Assembly (NCBI RefSeq): GCF_000379105.1
Contig: NZ_KB900609.1
Span: 5,468,438-5,532,437, forward strand
DNA length: 64,000 bases
Direction: 5' to 3'
DNA from: Methylobacterium sp. WSM2598
Lineage (GTDB): Bacteria; Pseudomonadota; Alphaproteobacteria; Rhizobiales; Beijerinckiaceae
The notes beneath the pieces were generated by a model. That model ran no database searches, had not been told where the DNA came from, and saw only the letters and a list, made by a program, of their open reading frames with translations. The stretch's first letter is position 1. Every line of letters starts with the position of its first letter. Positions 34,880-43,400 of this stretch are shown piece after piece. The translations under genes were made by a program, and so were the position numbers.

Positions 34880-35068
34880 GCCGGCGGGGCTCAGCCCCGT
34901 GCCGGCGGGGCTCAGCCCCGTGCCGGCGGGGCTCAGCCCCGTGCCGGCGGGGCTCAGCCCCGTGCCGGCGGGGCTCAGCCCCGCGCCGGCGGGGCTCAGC
35001 CCCGCGCCGGCGGGGCTCAGCCCCGCGCCGGCGGGGCTCAGCCCCGCGCCGGCGGGGCTCAGCCCCGC
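34880..35068. repeat. Nine tandem 21-bp palindromic units
   Basis: Nine head-to-tail copies of a 21-base unit, GCCGGCGGGGCTCAGCCCCG plus one base. The last base is T in units 1-4 and C in units 5-9; otherwise the copies are identical. Each unit contains GGGGCT-c-AGCCCC, so the array can fold into a row of hairpins on either strand. Being a multiple of three it stays open in several frames. The stop codon of the kpsC-like gene (35059-35061) lies in the last unit, and the convergent PhyH gene ends 40 bases before the first. It is not a CRISPR: there are no spacers. Confidence 0.95.
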
Positions 35069-37044
35069 CGCAGCACGTGGCGCCAGATCAGGGACCAGAC
35101 CTGCTTCATCACCGCCTCGGCCGTGAGTTCCCGCCGCGACAGGGAGGGATCGCCCTCCGCGAGGCGGCGCACCAGCACCTCGGGCGGGCAGGGCAGGCCG
35201 GTGCGCGGATCGACGTAGCGCGGATAGGCGATCAGCGCCCCCGCCACGAGTTCGTCCAGGCTGAGCCGCCGCGTGCGCCGCGGGCAGGGCGGGCTCTCCG
35301 TCAGGCCCCAGCCGGCGTAGAAGGGCAGGCCGTGCGTCGTCACCGGCTTGCCCCGCAGCAGCGCCTCGAAGCCGATCAGGGAGGTCAGCGTCTCGACGTG
35401 GTCGGCCGCGTCGATCGCGTCCGCCGCCGAGACGTCCCGCAGCACCATGTCGGCATGGGCCGCCAGGTCCTGCGCCGGCACCCAGCCGGGGCGCAGGCCC
35501 GCCTCCACGTCCGGATGCGGCTTGAAGGCGATCACCGCCCCCGGATGACGCTCCCGGGCGCGGCGCAGCAGGTCCGCGTTGGTGCGCACCTCCAGGCAGC
35601 CGAGCCGGATCGAGGCGTCGTTCTCCACTTGGCCGGCCACCAGCACCAGGGGGCCGGGCCGCGGCCGCGGCGGCATCGGCGCGCCGCCGACATTGTACTT
35701 GCTGACCCGTGCGGCGACGATAGTCTCGCGCAGGTCGGCCGCGCGCTCCAGCATCGCTTCGTCGAACTCGGCCGTCTCCAGCAGCCGCTCCAGGTCGCTC
35801 GGGCGCGTGGCGTCGTAGTAGACCCCCGCGCGGTCGAGGACGTGCGAGGCCCCCGGCCGCAGGGCGACCCCGAGCCCGACCGAGCGCAGGAACCCGTCCT
35901 CCATCCGCAGCAGCGGGATGCCTGCGGCGCGGCAGGCCTCCTCCGTCCCCTCCGGCATCCGGCTCGCCCAGGCGACGACGCGCGCGAAGCCCCGCAGGTC
36001 GGAGGCGGTCACGCGCGCGACCTTCTGCGGGATCACCGGACGCTGGCCCGGGGACGAGAAGGTCTCGCTCACCGAGCGCCGCTTCCAGGCCGAGAAGCCG
36101 AGGCAGAGCGTGCGCGCCGTGTTCTCCCGGGCGCGGCCGACGATCAGGGCCAGGTAGTCGAGGGCGTCCTCCAGCCGGCAGGCCTCGCCCAGATAGGGGT
36201 CGAAGTAGCGGGAGCAGACGATGTAGGCCGCGGCGAAGACCTCCTGCGGGCTGCGGCGGCGGGAGCGCCGCGGCAGGTGCAGCCGGTCGTCCGTGAAGCC
36301 CCAGCCGGCGTAGAAGGGCAGGCCGAAGCAGGTCACCCGGCGCCCCGCCAGGGCGGCTTCGAGGCCGATATGGCTGGTCACCACGAACAGGCGGGCGCAT
36401 TCCTCCACCACCGACCAGGCGGCGACCGGCTCGGTCACCAGCCGGGCGCCGAAGCGCGCGGCCGTGGCGGCGTCGATGTGGCCGACCGTGCCGGGCGGGG
36501 CGGCCGGGTCCATCACCACGACCCGCTCGGCCTGCGGGTGCTCGGCGGCCGCGGCGGCCAGCATCGCGGTGAAGCAGGTCGCCCCGGCGAGCCCGAAGCC
36601 GATCGTGGCGTCCTGGCGCCCCTGGTCGACGATGGCGACGCGCGGGGCCGCGCGCGGGCCGGGCGCCTCGCCGAGCACCTCGCCGAGCAGCCGGCGGCGC
36701 GGGTCGTTGTCGAGGCTCAGCCGCTCCTCGCGCAGGCGGGCGCTGCCGGCCTCGGCCCGCGCCAGGGTCTCGGGCGTCTCCCAGCCGCCCTCCTCCAGCA
36801 TGATCTCGAGTTCACTCGGCGCCGTGGCGTCGTAGTAGATGCCGAGCCCGTCCACGATGTAGCTGAGGCCGCGCGCGCCGCGCCCCGCCGCGGGCAGGCG
36901 CAGGAAGCCGTCGTCCCAGCGGTCGGTGAGGCGCACGCGGCGGGAGGTCGGATCGCTGCCCAGCCGGCGCGACCGGCGCGGCGTCTCCGGCTCGCTGTCG
37001 GACGCGGTGCGGGGCCAGAACCGCTTGAGCTTGCTGTGATCCAT
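35059..37044 (-). CDS. Capsule polysaccharide biosynthesis protein, KpsC-like (two-module)
   Basis: About 661 residues from the ATG at 37044 (MDHSKLKRFWP); an in-frame start at 37098 would add 18 residues. The protein is an internal duplication as in KpsC: each half has a DGFLR motif, a G(I/V)YYDAT(A/R)PS(E/D)LE segment and GLPFYAGWG near its end. KpsC is a dual Kdo transferase that extends the beta-Kdo linker of lipid-anchored capsules; RkpJ/LpsZ of Sinorhizobium belong to the same family. The stop codon lies in a 21-bp tandem array. The gene is convergent with the PhyH gene and divergent from the SDR. Confidence 0.88.
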   Translation of the reverse strand: MDHSKLKRFWPRTASDSEPETPRRSRRLGSDPTSRRVRLTDRWDDGFLRLPAAGRGARGLSYIVDGLGIYYDATAPSELEIMLEEGGWETPETLARAEAGSARLREERLSLDNDPRRRLLGEVLGEAPGPRAAPRVAIVDQGRQDATIGFGLAGATCFTAMLAAAAAEHPQAERVVVMDPAAPPGTVGHIDAATAARFGARLVTEPVAAWSVVEECARLFVVTSHIGLEAALAGRRVTCFGLPFYAGWGFTDDRLHLPRRSRRRSPQEVFAAAYIVCSRYFDPYLGEACRLEDALDYLALIVGRARENTARTLCLGFSAWKRRSVSETFSSPGQRPVIPQKVARVTASDLRGFARVVAWASRMPEGTEEACRAAGIPLLRMEDGFLRSVGLGVALRPGASHVLDRAGVYYDATRPSDLERLLETAEFDEAMLERAADLRETIVAARVSKYNVGGAPMPPRPRPGPLVLVAGQVENDASIRLGCLEVRTNADLLRRARERHPGAVIAFKPHPDVEAGLRPGWVPAQDLAAHADMVLRDVSAADAIDAADHVETLTSLIGFEALLRGKPVTTHGLPFYAGWGLTESPPCPRRTRRLSLDELVAGALIAYPRYVDPRTGLPCPPEVLVRRLAEGDPSLSRRELTAEAVMKQVWSLIWRHVLRRG

Positions 37045-37230
37045 CCGGTGCTCGTCTCGGGCGGGTCTGCCCGCGCCGCGGGTCCCGCGCCGTTCCATAT
37101 CGGCCGGGCCCCGTCAAGCGCGGCGGTGTCGGGCCGGGGCGCGGGTGCGCCGGCTTCCGGCGCGGCCGCGTCGCCGCTATAGCCGGGACCGCCGGGCGGC
37201 CCCGCCCCGGCCCGACCGTGGAGCCGGATC

Positions 37231-38004
37231 ATGCCCGTCATCCTGATCAGCGGCGCGTCGAGCGGGATCGGCGCCGCCCTCGCGCGCCACTACGCGGCCC
37301 CGGGCACGACCCTCGCGCTCAACGCCCGCGGGGCCGAGCGGCTGGAAGCGGTGGCGGAATCCTGCCGGCGCGCCGGGGCGGAGGTCGAGACCCGCGCCCT
37401 CGACGTGCGCGACCGCGCCGCCACGCGCGCCTGGATCGAGGACCTCGCCGCCCGCCGCGGCCTCGACCTCGCCATCGCCAATGCGGGCGTGAATGGCGGC
37501 CACCCGGAGGGCGGGATCGAGACCGAGGAGACGGCCTTCCTGGTCATCGACGTGAACCTGCTCGGGGCGCTCAACGTGGCGCTGCCCTGCGTGGCGCGGA
37601 TGGCGGCGCGGGGACGCGGCCAAGTCGCCCTGATCTCCTCGCTCGCCGCCATCGCGCCCCTGCCCGACGCGCCCGCCTATAGCGGCACCAAGGCGGCGCT
37701 CCTCGCCCACGGCCTCGCCCTCCGCGAGAAGCTCGCGCCGCGAGGCGTGCGGATGAACGTGGTCTGCCCGGGCTACGTGCGCACCGCCATGGGGGCCGAT
37801 TACCAGGGCTGGCGTCCCCTGGAGATGAGCGCCGAGGCGGCGGCGCGGCGGATCGCCAGGGGCCTCGCCCGGGACGAGGCGGTGATCGCCTTCCCGGCCG
37901 CCCTCGCGGCGGCGGCCCGCGGCGCCGCCCTCCTGCCGGAATCCCTGCGCCGCCTCGGCATGCGCGGCTTCCGCTTCCGGACGGGGGAGCGGCAGCAGCG
38001 CTGA
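37231..38004 (+). CDS. Short-chain dehydrogenase/reductase
   Basis: 257 residues, classical SDR. The cofactor motif GASSGIG is at 8-14, NAG at 84-86, and the catalytic Ser136 or Ser137, Tyr150 and Lys154 sit in SS...YSGTK. It is NAD(P)(H)-dependent. The genomic setting next to a KpsC-like protein, an oxoamine synthase and a PKS resembles RkpH of the Sinorhizobium K-antigen region. A role in reducing the keto group made by the oxoamine synthase is inferred. It stands divergent from the kpsC-like gene. Confidence 0.82.
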   Translation: MPVILISGASSGIGAALARHYAAPGTTLALNARGAERLEAVAESCRRAGAEVETRALDVRDRAATRAWIEDLAARRGLDLAIANAGVNGGHPEGGIETEETAFLVIDVNLLGALNVALPCVARMAARGRGQVALISSLAAIAPLPDAPAYSGTKAALLAHGLALREKLAPRGVRMNVVCPGYVRTAMGADYQGWRPLEMSAEAAARRIARGLARDEAVIAFPAALAAAARGAALLPESLRRLGMRGFRFRTGERQQR

Positions 38005-38036
38005 TCCCCCCACGCATCGCGACGCCGGAGCCTCCC

Positions 38037-38882
38037 TTGCGCATCGCCCTCTTCACCCTCGAAGCCCTGCCCAACGCCCGCGCGGTGCGCCGCTTCGTGG
38101 CCGACCACGCGGCGGAGATCGCCTTCGTGGGCCTCTCGAACCCGGAGCGGCCGAGCGCCGGCGGGCTCCTCGGCCAAGTGCGCCGCCACCTCGTGCGCTC
38201 GGGCCCCGGCTTCCTGCCCTATCTGGGGGTGAATTTCGGCCTGCCCGACCTCGTGCGCGGCCTCGCGCCGGTGACGCAGCGGCTCGGCGGCAGCCTGGAC
38301 CAGCCCGAGACGACGCCGCTCGCCGCGCTCTGCCGCCGGCTCGGCCTGGCGCATGCCCGCATCGACGCCGTGAACGCGCCCGAGACGACGGCGCTCATCG
38401 CCGAGCACCGGGCCGACCTCATCGTCTCCTACCATTTCGACCAGATCTTCGACGCCGCGACCCTGGCGGCGGCGCCGCTCGGCGGGATCAACCTGCATCC
38501 CTCGCTGCTGCCGCGCCATCGCGGGCCGGTACCGACCCTGCACGCGCTCCTCGACGAGACGCCGGATTTTGGGGTCACGGTGCATCGCCTGAGCCCGCAG
38601 ATCGATGCCGGCACGATCCTGGCGCAGGAGCGGGCGGACCTGCCCGCCGACGTCACCGCCACCCGGGCGGCGATGCGCCTGCACGAGGCGGGCCGCCCGC
38701 TCCTCGCCGGGATCCTCGACGCCGTGCGGCGGGACGGCCGGGTGCCGCCGGGCCGCGCCGTGCCGGTGCTGCCCTATTGCGGCTTCCCGAGCCCCGCGCA
38801 GCTGCGCGACCTGAAGCGCCGCGGCCGCCGCCTCGTGGACGCGCGCGACCTTGCCGAGGCGTTCAGCCTGTCGCTGCGCTGA
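38037..38882 (+). CDS. Formyltransferase-fold protein
   Basis: 281 residues with a TTG start at 38037, preceded by CGGAG at 7 bases; no ATG is suitably placed. The formyl-transferase N-terminal domain is clear: NLHPSLLPRHRGPVPT at 152-167 gives Asn152 and His154, and Asp190 lies in QIDAGTI, the three catalytic residues that use 10-formyl-tetrahydrofolate. The C-terminal domain of Met-tRNA formyltransferase is missing. It lies 32 bases after the SDR, so the two are probably co-transcribed. It may formylate an amino sugar or an amino lipid; the target is unknown. Confidence 0.75.
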   Translation: MRIALFTLEALPNARAVRRFVADHAAEIAFVGLSNPERPSAGGLLGQVRRHLVRSGPGFLPYLGVNFGLPDLVRGLAPVTQRLGGSLDQPETTPLAALCRRLGLAHARIDAVNAPETTALIAEHRADLIVSYHFDQIFDAATLAAAPLGGINLHPSLLPRHRGPVPTLHALLDETPDFGVTVHRLSPQIDAGTILAQERADLPADVTATRAAMRLHEAGRPLLAGILDAVRRDGRVPPGRAVPVLPYCGFPSPAQLRDLKRRGRRLVDARDLAEAFSLSLR

Positions 38883-38951
38883 GCGGGTGAGCGCCGGGCG
38901 GCGGCCCCCTCCGGCGGGGGCTGCCCGCGGCGGGAGCTGCCCGTTCCCGCC

Positions 38952-40319
38952 TCAGCTGCGCCGCGCGATCAGCCGCTCGACCAGCGAGCCGCCCCGGTTC
39001 AGCTCCGCCGTCTCCTCGGCGAGCGCCGCGACGGTGAGGCGGATCTGCTCCACCGTGTGCTCCGAGGTCAGGAAGAAGCGCAGGCGCGACGAGCGCTCGG
39101 GCACGGCCGGGTGGATGATCGGCTGCACGTTGACGCCGCGCTTGAACAGGCGGTCGGACAGGGTCACGGCCTTGAGCGAGTCGCCGATGATCACCGGCAC
39201 GACGGCGAGGCCGAGGCTGGTCCCGGTGTCGAGGCCGCGCTGGCGCGCCTCGCTGAGGAAGAGCTGGCCGTTGCGGCGCAGGCGCTCGACCCGCTCCGGC
39301 TCGCGGTGCATCAGGTCCAGCGAGGCGGCCGCCGCCGCGGCGAGCGGCGGCGACATCCCCACCGAGTAGACGAAGCCGCCCGCCGTGCATTTCAGGAACT
39401 CGACGAGGGCGGCGCAGCCCGCCACGTAGCCGCCGCAGGACGAGAGCGTCTTCGACAGCGTGCCCATCCAGATGTCGACGGAGCGCGGGTCGACGTCGCA
39501 ATGCTCGTGCAGCCCGTGGCCGTGCCGCCCGAGCACGCCGAGCCCGTGCGCCTCGTCCACCATCAGCCAGGCGCCGTAGCGCTCCTTCAGGGCGACGAAG
39601 CCGGCGAGGTCCGGCGCGTCGCCGTCCATGCTGTAGAGGCCCTCGATGATGATGAGGGCGCGGCGGTGCTCGTGGCGGGTGGCGTGAAGCAGCCCTTCGA
39701 GCGCGGCGAGGTCGTTGTGCGGGAAGCTGCGCCGCTGCGCGCCCGAGAGCTGCGCGCCGGTCACCACGGAATTGTGGATCAGGGCGTCGTGATAGATCAC
39801 GTCGCCCGCCTCCATCAGGGCCGCGATGGTCGCCACGTTGGTGGCGTGCCCGCTCACCATGACGACGCAGGATTCGGTGCCGTAATGGGCCGCCAGCGCC
39901 CGCTCCAGGGCGAGGTGCCCCGGCCGCTCGCCGGCGACGACCCGGCTCGCCGAGGCCGAGGTGCCGTAGGTGGACAGCGCGGCCTGCGCCGCCGCGTTCA
40001 CCTCCGCATGGCCGTTGAGGCCGAGGTAATCATAGGACGAGAAGTTGATCAGCGTCTCGCCGTCGATGCGCGTCGTCGCGCCCGCCTTGGCGTCGTGAAC
40101 GCGGAAGAACGGGTTGCCGAGGCCGATCAGCTCCGCCGCGGAGCGCTGCAGCTTCAGCTCCTTGTAGCCGGGCAGGCTCTCGAAATCCTGCGCCGGGACC
40201 AGGGCAGGCTTCGGCGCGGGCCGGGTCGGGCCCGGGCGGGTGGGGGCCTTGCCGAGGCGGGCCGCCACGAAGCCGGCGAGCGCCTCGCGACCGCCTGTGG
40301 GTTTGGTGGAACTGCTCAT
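38952..40319 (-). CDS. Alpha-oxoamine synthase (AONS/SPT family), RkpG-like
   Basis: 455 residues from the ATG at 40319. It is a PLP enzyme that condenses an acyl thioester with an amino acid and releases CO2 and an alpha-amino ketone. The PLP lysine is Lys290 in GTLSKTLSS, and the cofactor-stacking region DEAHGLGVLG holds His258. INFSSYDYLGL near 91-101 and GTSASASRVVAGE near 119-131 are typical. There is an N-terminal extension of about 50 residues (Ala/Pro/Lys-rich) absent from BioF. It follows the PKS gene on the same strand across a 107-base spacer with a strong hairpin. The PKS lacks a releasing domain, which fits off-loading by this enzyme. RkpG of Sinorhizobium is the closest described role. 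Confidence 0.85.
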   Translation of the reverse strand: MSSSTKPTGGREALAGFVAARLGKAPTRPGPTRPAPKPALVPAQDFESLPGYKELKLQRSAAELIGLGNPFFRVHDAKAGATTRIDGETLINFSSYDYLGLNGHAEVNAAAQAALSTYGTSASASRVVAGERPGHLALERALAAHYGTESCVVMVSGHATNVATIAALMEAGDVIYHDALIHNSVVTGAQLSGAQRRSFPHNDLAALEGLLHATRHEHRRALIIIEGLYSMDGDAPDLAGFVALKERYGAWLMVDEAHGLGVLGRHGHGLHEHCDVDPRSVDIWMGTLSKTLSSCGGYVAGCAALVEFLKCTAGGFVYSVGMSPPLAAAAAASLDLMHREPERVERLRRNGQLFLSEARQRGLDTGTSLGLAVVPVIIGDSLKAVTLSDRLFKRGVNVQPIIHPAVPERSSRLRFFLTSEHTVEQIRLTVAALAEETAELNRGGSLVERLIARRS

Positions 40320-40390
40320 GGGCAGCGCGTATCCGTCCGATGTTCCGCTACGGGAGAGGCAGGAAGACACGCAAAAGGGGATTTTCTGAG

Positions 40391-40421
40391 GCCCGCCGCG
40401 GCTCCGCGAGCCGCGGCGGGC
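40391..40421 (-). terminator. Hairpin between the PKS and oxoamine synthase genes
   Basis: Perfect 14-base arms (40391-40404 and 40408-40421) with a 3-base loop. On the minus strand it is followed by CTCAGAAAATCCCCTTTT, so it may partly terminate or attenuate transcription after the PKS gene. Confidence 0.5.
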
Positions 40422-40426
40422 GCATC

Positions 40427-43400
40427 TCAGAGGATCACCTTGATCTCGCGGCTCTTCTCCTCGACGAGGGCCTGGAGCGGGTCGAGCTGGCTGGCATCCA
40501 GGCTCTCGCCCGCGTGGCGCTGGGCGAGGCTCAGCACCGCCGCCGCGCCCTCGTCGACCGGCGCCGCCACCGACTGGATCAGCGTGTCGGCGAGTTCGAG
40601 CACGGTCTGGCTGCTCGACACGCCCGCCGGCGGCGCCTCCAGGCCGAAGCGCTCCTGCAGGCTGGCGCCGAGCTCGACGCCCATCAGCGAGTCGAGGCCG
40701 ATCTCCGAGAGCTGCCGCACGCGGCTGAGGTCGTCCTTCGGCAGGCGCAGGATGCGGGCCACGTCCTCGACGATCGCGTCCGCCACGACCTTGCGCACCT
40801 CGTCGAGGTCGAGGCTGCGCAGGAGGCCCGGGATGCTGATCGCCGTGACCCCGCCGGCCTCCGTCTGCTGCTCCGAGCCCAGGGCCGCGTAGCTCGGCGA
40901 TTTCAGCGTCGCGAGGCGCTCGCGGGCCTTGCCCCAGTGCATCGCCGCGATGGCCAGCACCGCGTCGTCCGGGGCCGGGCCCTGCAGGCTCAGCGCCTCG
41001 GCCATCAGATCGAGGGACTTGCGCGCGGCGACCGGCGTCACGCCGACGCGCTCGGACAGGGTCTCCATCACGGCGCGGTTGCGGGCGAGCACGCCGACAT
41101 CCCCGATCGCCCCCCAGGCCACCGCCAGGGCCGGCAGGCCGAGGCGGCGCCGCTGCCGGGCCAGCCCCTCCATGAAGCCGTTCGCCGCCACGTAGGCGCC
41201 CTGGCCCGGGTTGCCGATGAAGGTCGTGGCCGAGGAGAACAGCACGAAGTAGTCGAGGCTGCGGGTGCGGGTGAGCGCGTCGAGGTGGCTCGCGCCGGTC
41301 ACCTTCGGGGCCAGGACCGCGTCGAGGGCGGCCGGATCGAGGTTCGCGACCAGACCGTCCTGCAGCACCATGGCGCCGTGGATGATGCCGGCGAGGGGCG
41401 GGCCCTCCGCCTCGACCGCGTCGAGGAGCGTCGCGACCGCCGCGCGATCCGCGATGTCGCAGGCCAGGGTGCGCACGCTCACGCCGCGGCCGGTGAGCTC
41501 CGCGATCGTGGCGAGGGCCTCCTCGCTCGACGGGGCCCGGCGGCCGACGAGCACGATGTGCCTGGCCCCGTGATCGGCGAGCCAGCGCGCCGCCTCGATG
41601 CCGAAGCCGCCGAGGCCGCCGGTGACGAGGTGGCTGCGGTCGGGCGCCACCACGAAGGGGCGGCGCGTCTCCGCCGCGACCGTGCCGGCCCGGGGCGGCG
41701 CGATCACGATCTTGCCCACGTGACCCGATTGCTGCATCAGCCGGAACGCGTCCGACACCTCCTCGGCCGCGAAGGGCTGGAACGGCAGCGGCTTCAGAAC
41801 CCCGTCCGCGAACAGCGCCATCACCTCGCGGAACAGGCGCTGGCCCTCCTCCGGCTGGAATTGCAGCAGCTGGTCGAGGTCGACCCCGAAATAGGACAGG
41901 TTCCGCCGGAACGGCCGCAGCCCGATATGGGTGTTGGCCACGTAGTCCCGCTTGCCGAGCTCGACGAAGCGCCCGAACGGCTTGAGGACGTTGAGGCTGC
42001 GCTCCATCGCCTCGCCCGAGAGGCTGTTGAGCACCACGTCGACGCCGTCGCCGGTGATCCGGCGGATCTCGTCCACGAAGGCGAGGGAGCGGGAATCGAG
42101 CACGTGCTCGGCGCCCAGCGCCTTCACGAGGGCGCGCTTCTCCGTCGAGCCCGCCGTGGCGATCACCCGCGCGCCCCGCGAGGCCGCGATCTGCAGGGCC
42201 GCGAGGCCGACGCCGCCCGCCCCGCCATGGACCAGCACCCACTCGCCGGCCTTGATCCGGGCCAGGGTGACGAGGCCGTAATAGGCGGTGAGGAAGGCGA
42301 CCGGCGTCGTCGCGGCGGCCTGCAGGCCGATGCCCTTGGGCGCCGGCGCCACCACCATCTCGGGCACCACCACGTGGGTGGCGAAGCCCGACTGGGCGAA
42401 GGCCACGACCGCGTCGCCGGGCGCCACCGCGGTGACGCCGGGGCCGACCGCCGTGACGCGGCCCGAGCATTCGAGACCGAGCCGCGGGCCGGCGAAGCCG
42501 TCCTCCAGGATCTCCTCGGGCAGCATCGAGAGCGCCCAGAGCACGTCCCGGAAGTTGAGGCCCGTCGCCTCGACCGCGATCTCCACCTGGCCCGGGCCGG
42601 GGGCGACGCGCTCGGCCGGACCCCAGCGCATCTCGTTGAGGCCGCCATGGGCGCTGCGCTCCAGCCGCGCGGCCGGCGCCGCCCCGGCCTCGCGCACCGA
42701 GCGCCGGCCGGTGCCGCCCGCCGCGAAGCGCACGACCCGGGTGCGGTCCTCGTCGAGGACGATCTCGGTCTCGGCCGTGCCCGACAGGATGAGGTCGCGC
42801 AGCCGCTCGGCCGTGCGCTTCGAGGTCAGCGTCGCCGCGAGGTCGACCCGCCGGATGTCGAGGCTCGCCACCTCGTTCGCCAGCGTGCGCGTGAAGGCCC
42901 AGACGCCGGCCTCGACGCTGCAGGCCGGCCCGCCGCGGTCCCGGGTCGCGCCGGGGCAGACCACCCAGAGCCGGGTCGGCCGCGTGCCGAGATGCTCGAC
43001 GCAGCGCTTGAGCCCGAGCACCCGCTCGCGCAGGCGCGCCGCCGGCTCCCCGCCGCGGCCGAAGGCCTTGGCGAGGTACATCACGGTGTCGGGCGTCTCC
43101 CGCGCCAGTTCCTGCAGCGACACCTCGGAATCGAGGATGATCGAGACGTGCACGCCGCTCGCCACGAGCAGCGTCGCCAGCGAGGAGGCGGTCTCGGCCG
43201 CGAAATCGTCCTCCGACCCGATGATGAAGGCGAAGGTCTGGCCCGGCGCCGGCTTCGGCCGCGGCGGCGCCTCGGCCAGGAGCAGGAGGTCGTTGCCCGC
43301 CTCGGTGGCGGCGCGGTCGGCCGAGACCTTCACGAGGCCGGCCGCCGAGAGCGCCCGCTGCCAGCCCGCGACGTCGTCGAGGCGCCCGACCGGCAGGTCG

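Noticed and set aside
34880..35068. CRISPR array
   Set aside because: Units are directly adjacent with no spacers, and no cas genes are present.
34899..35126. Small protein made of PAGLSPV/PAGLSPA repeats
   Set aside because: It is only the translation of the 21-bp tandem array, which stays open in several frames; no ribosome binding site.
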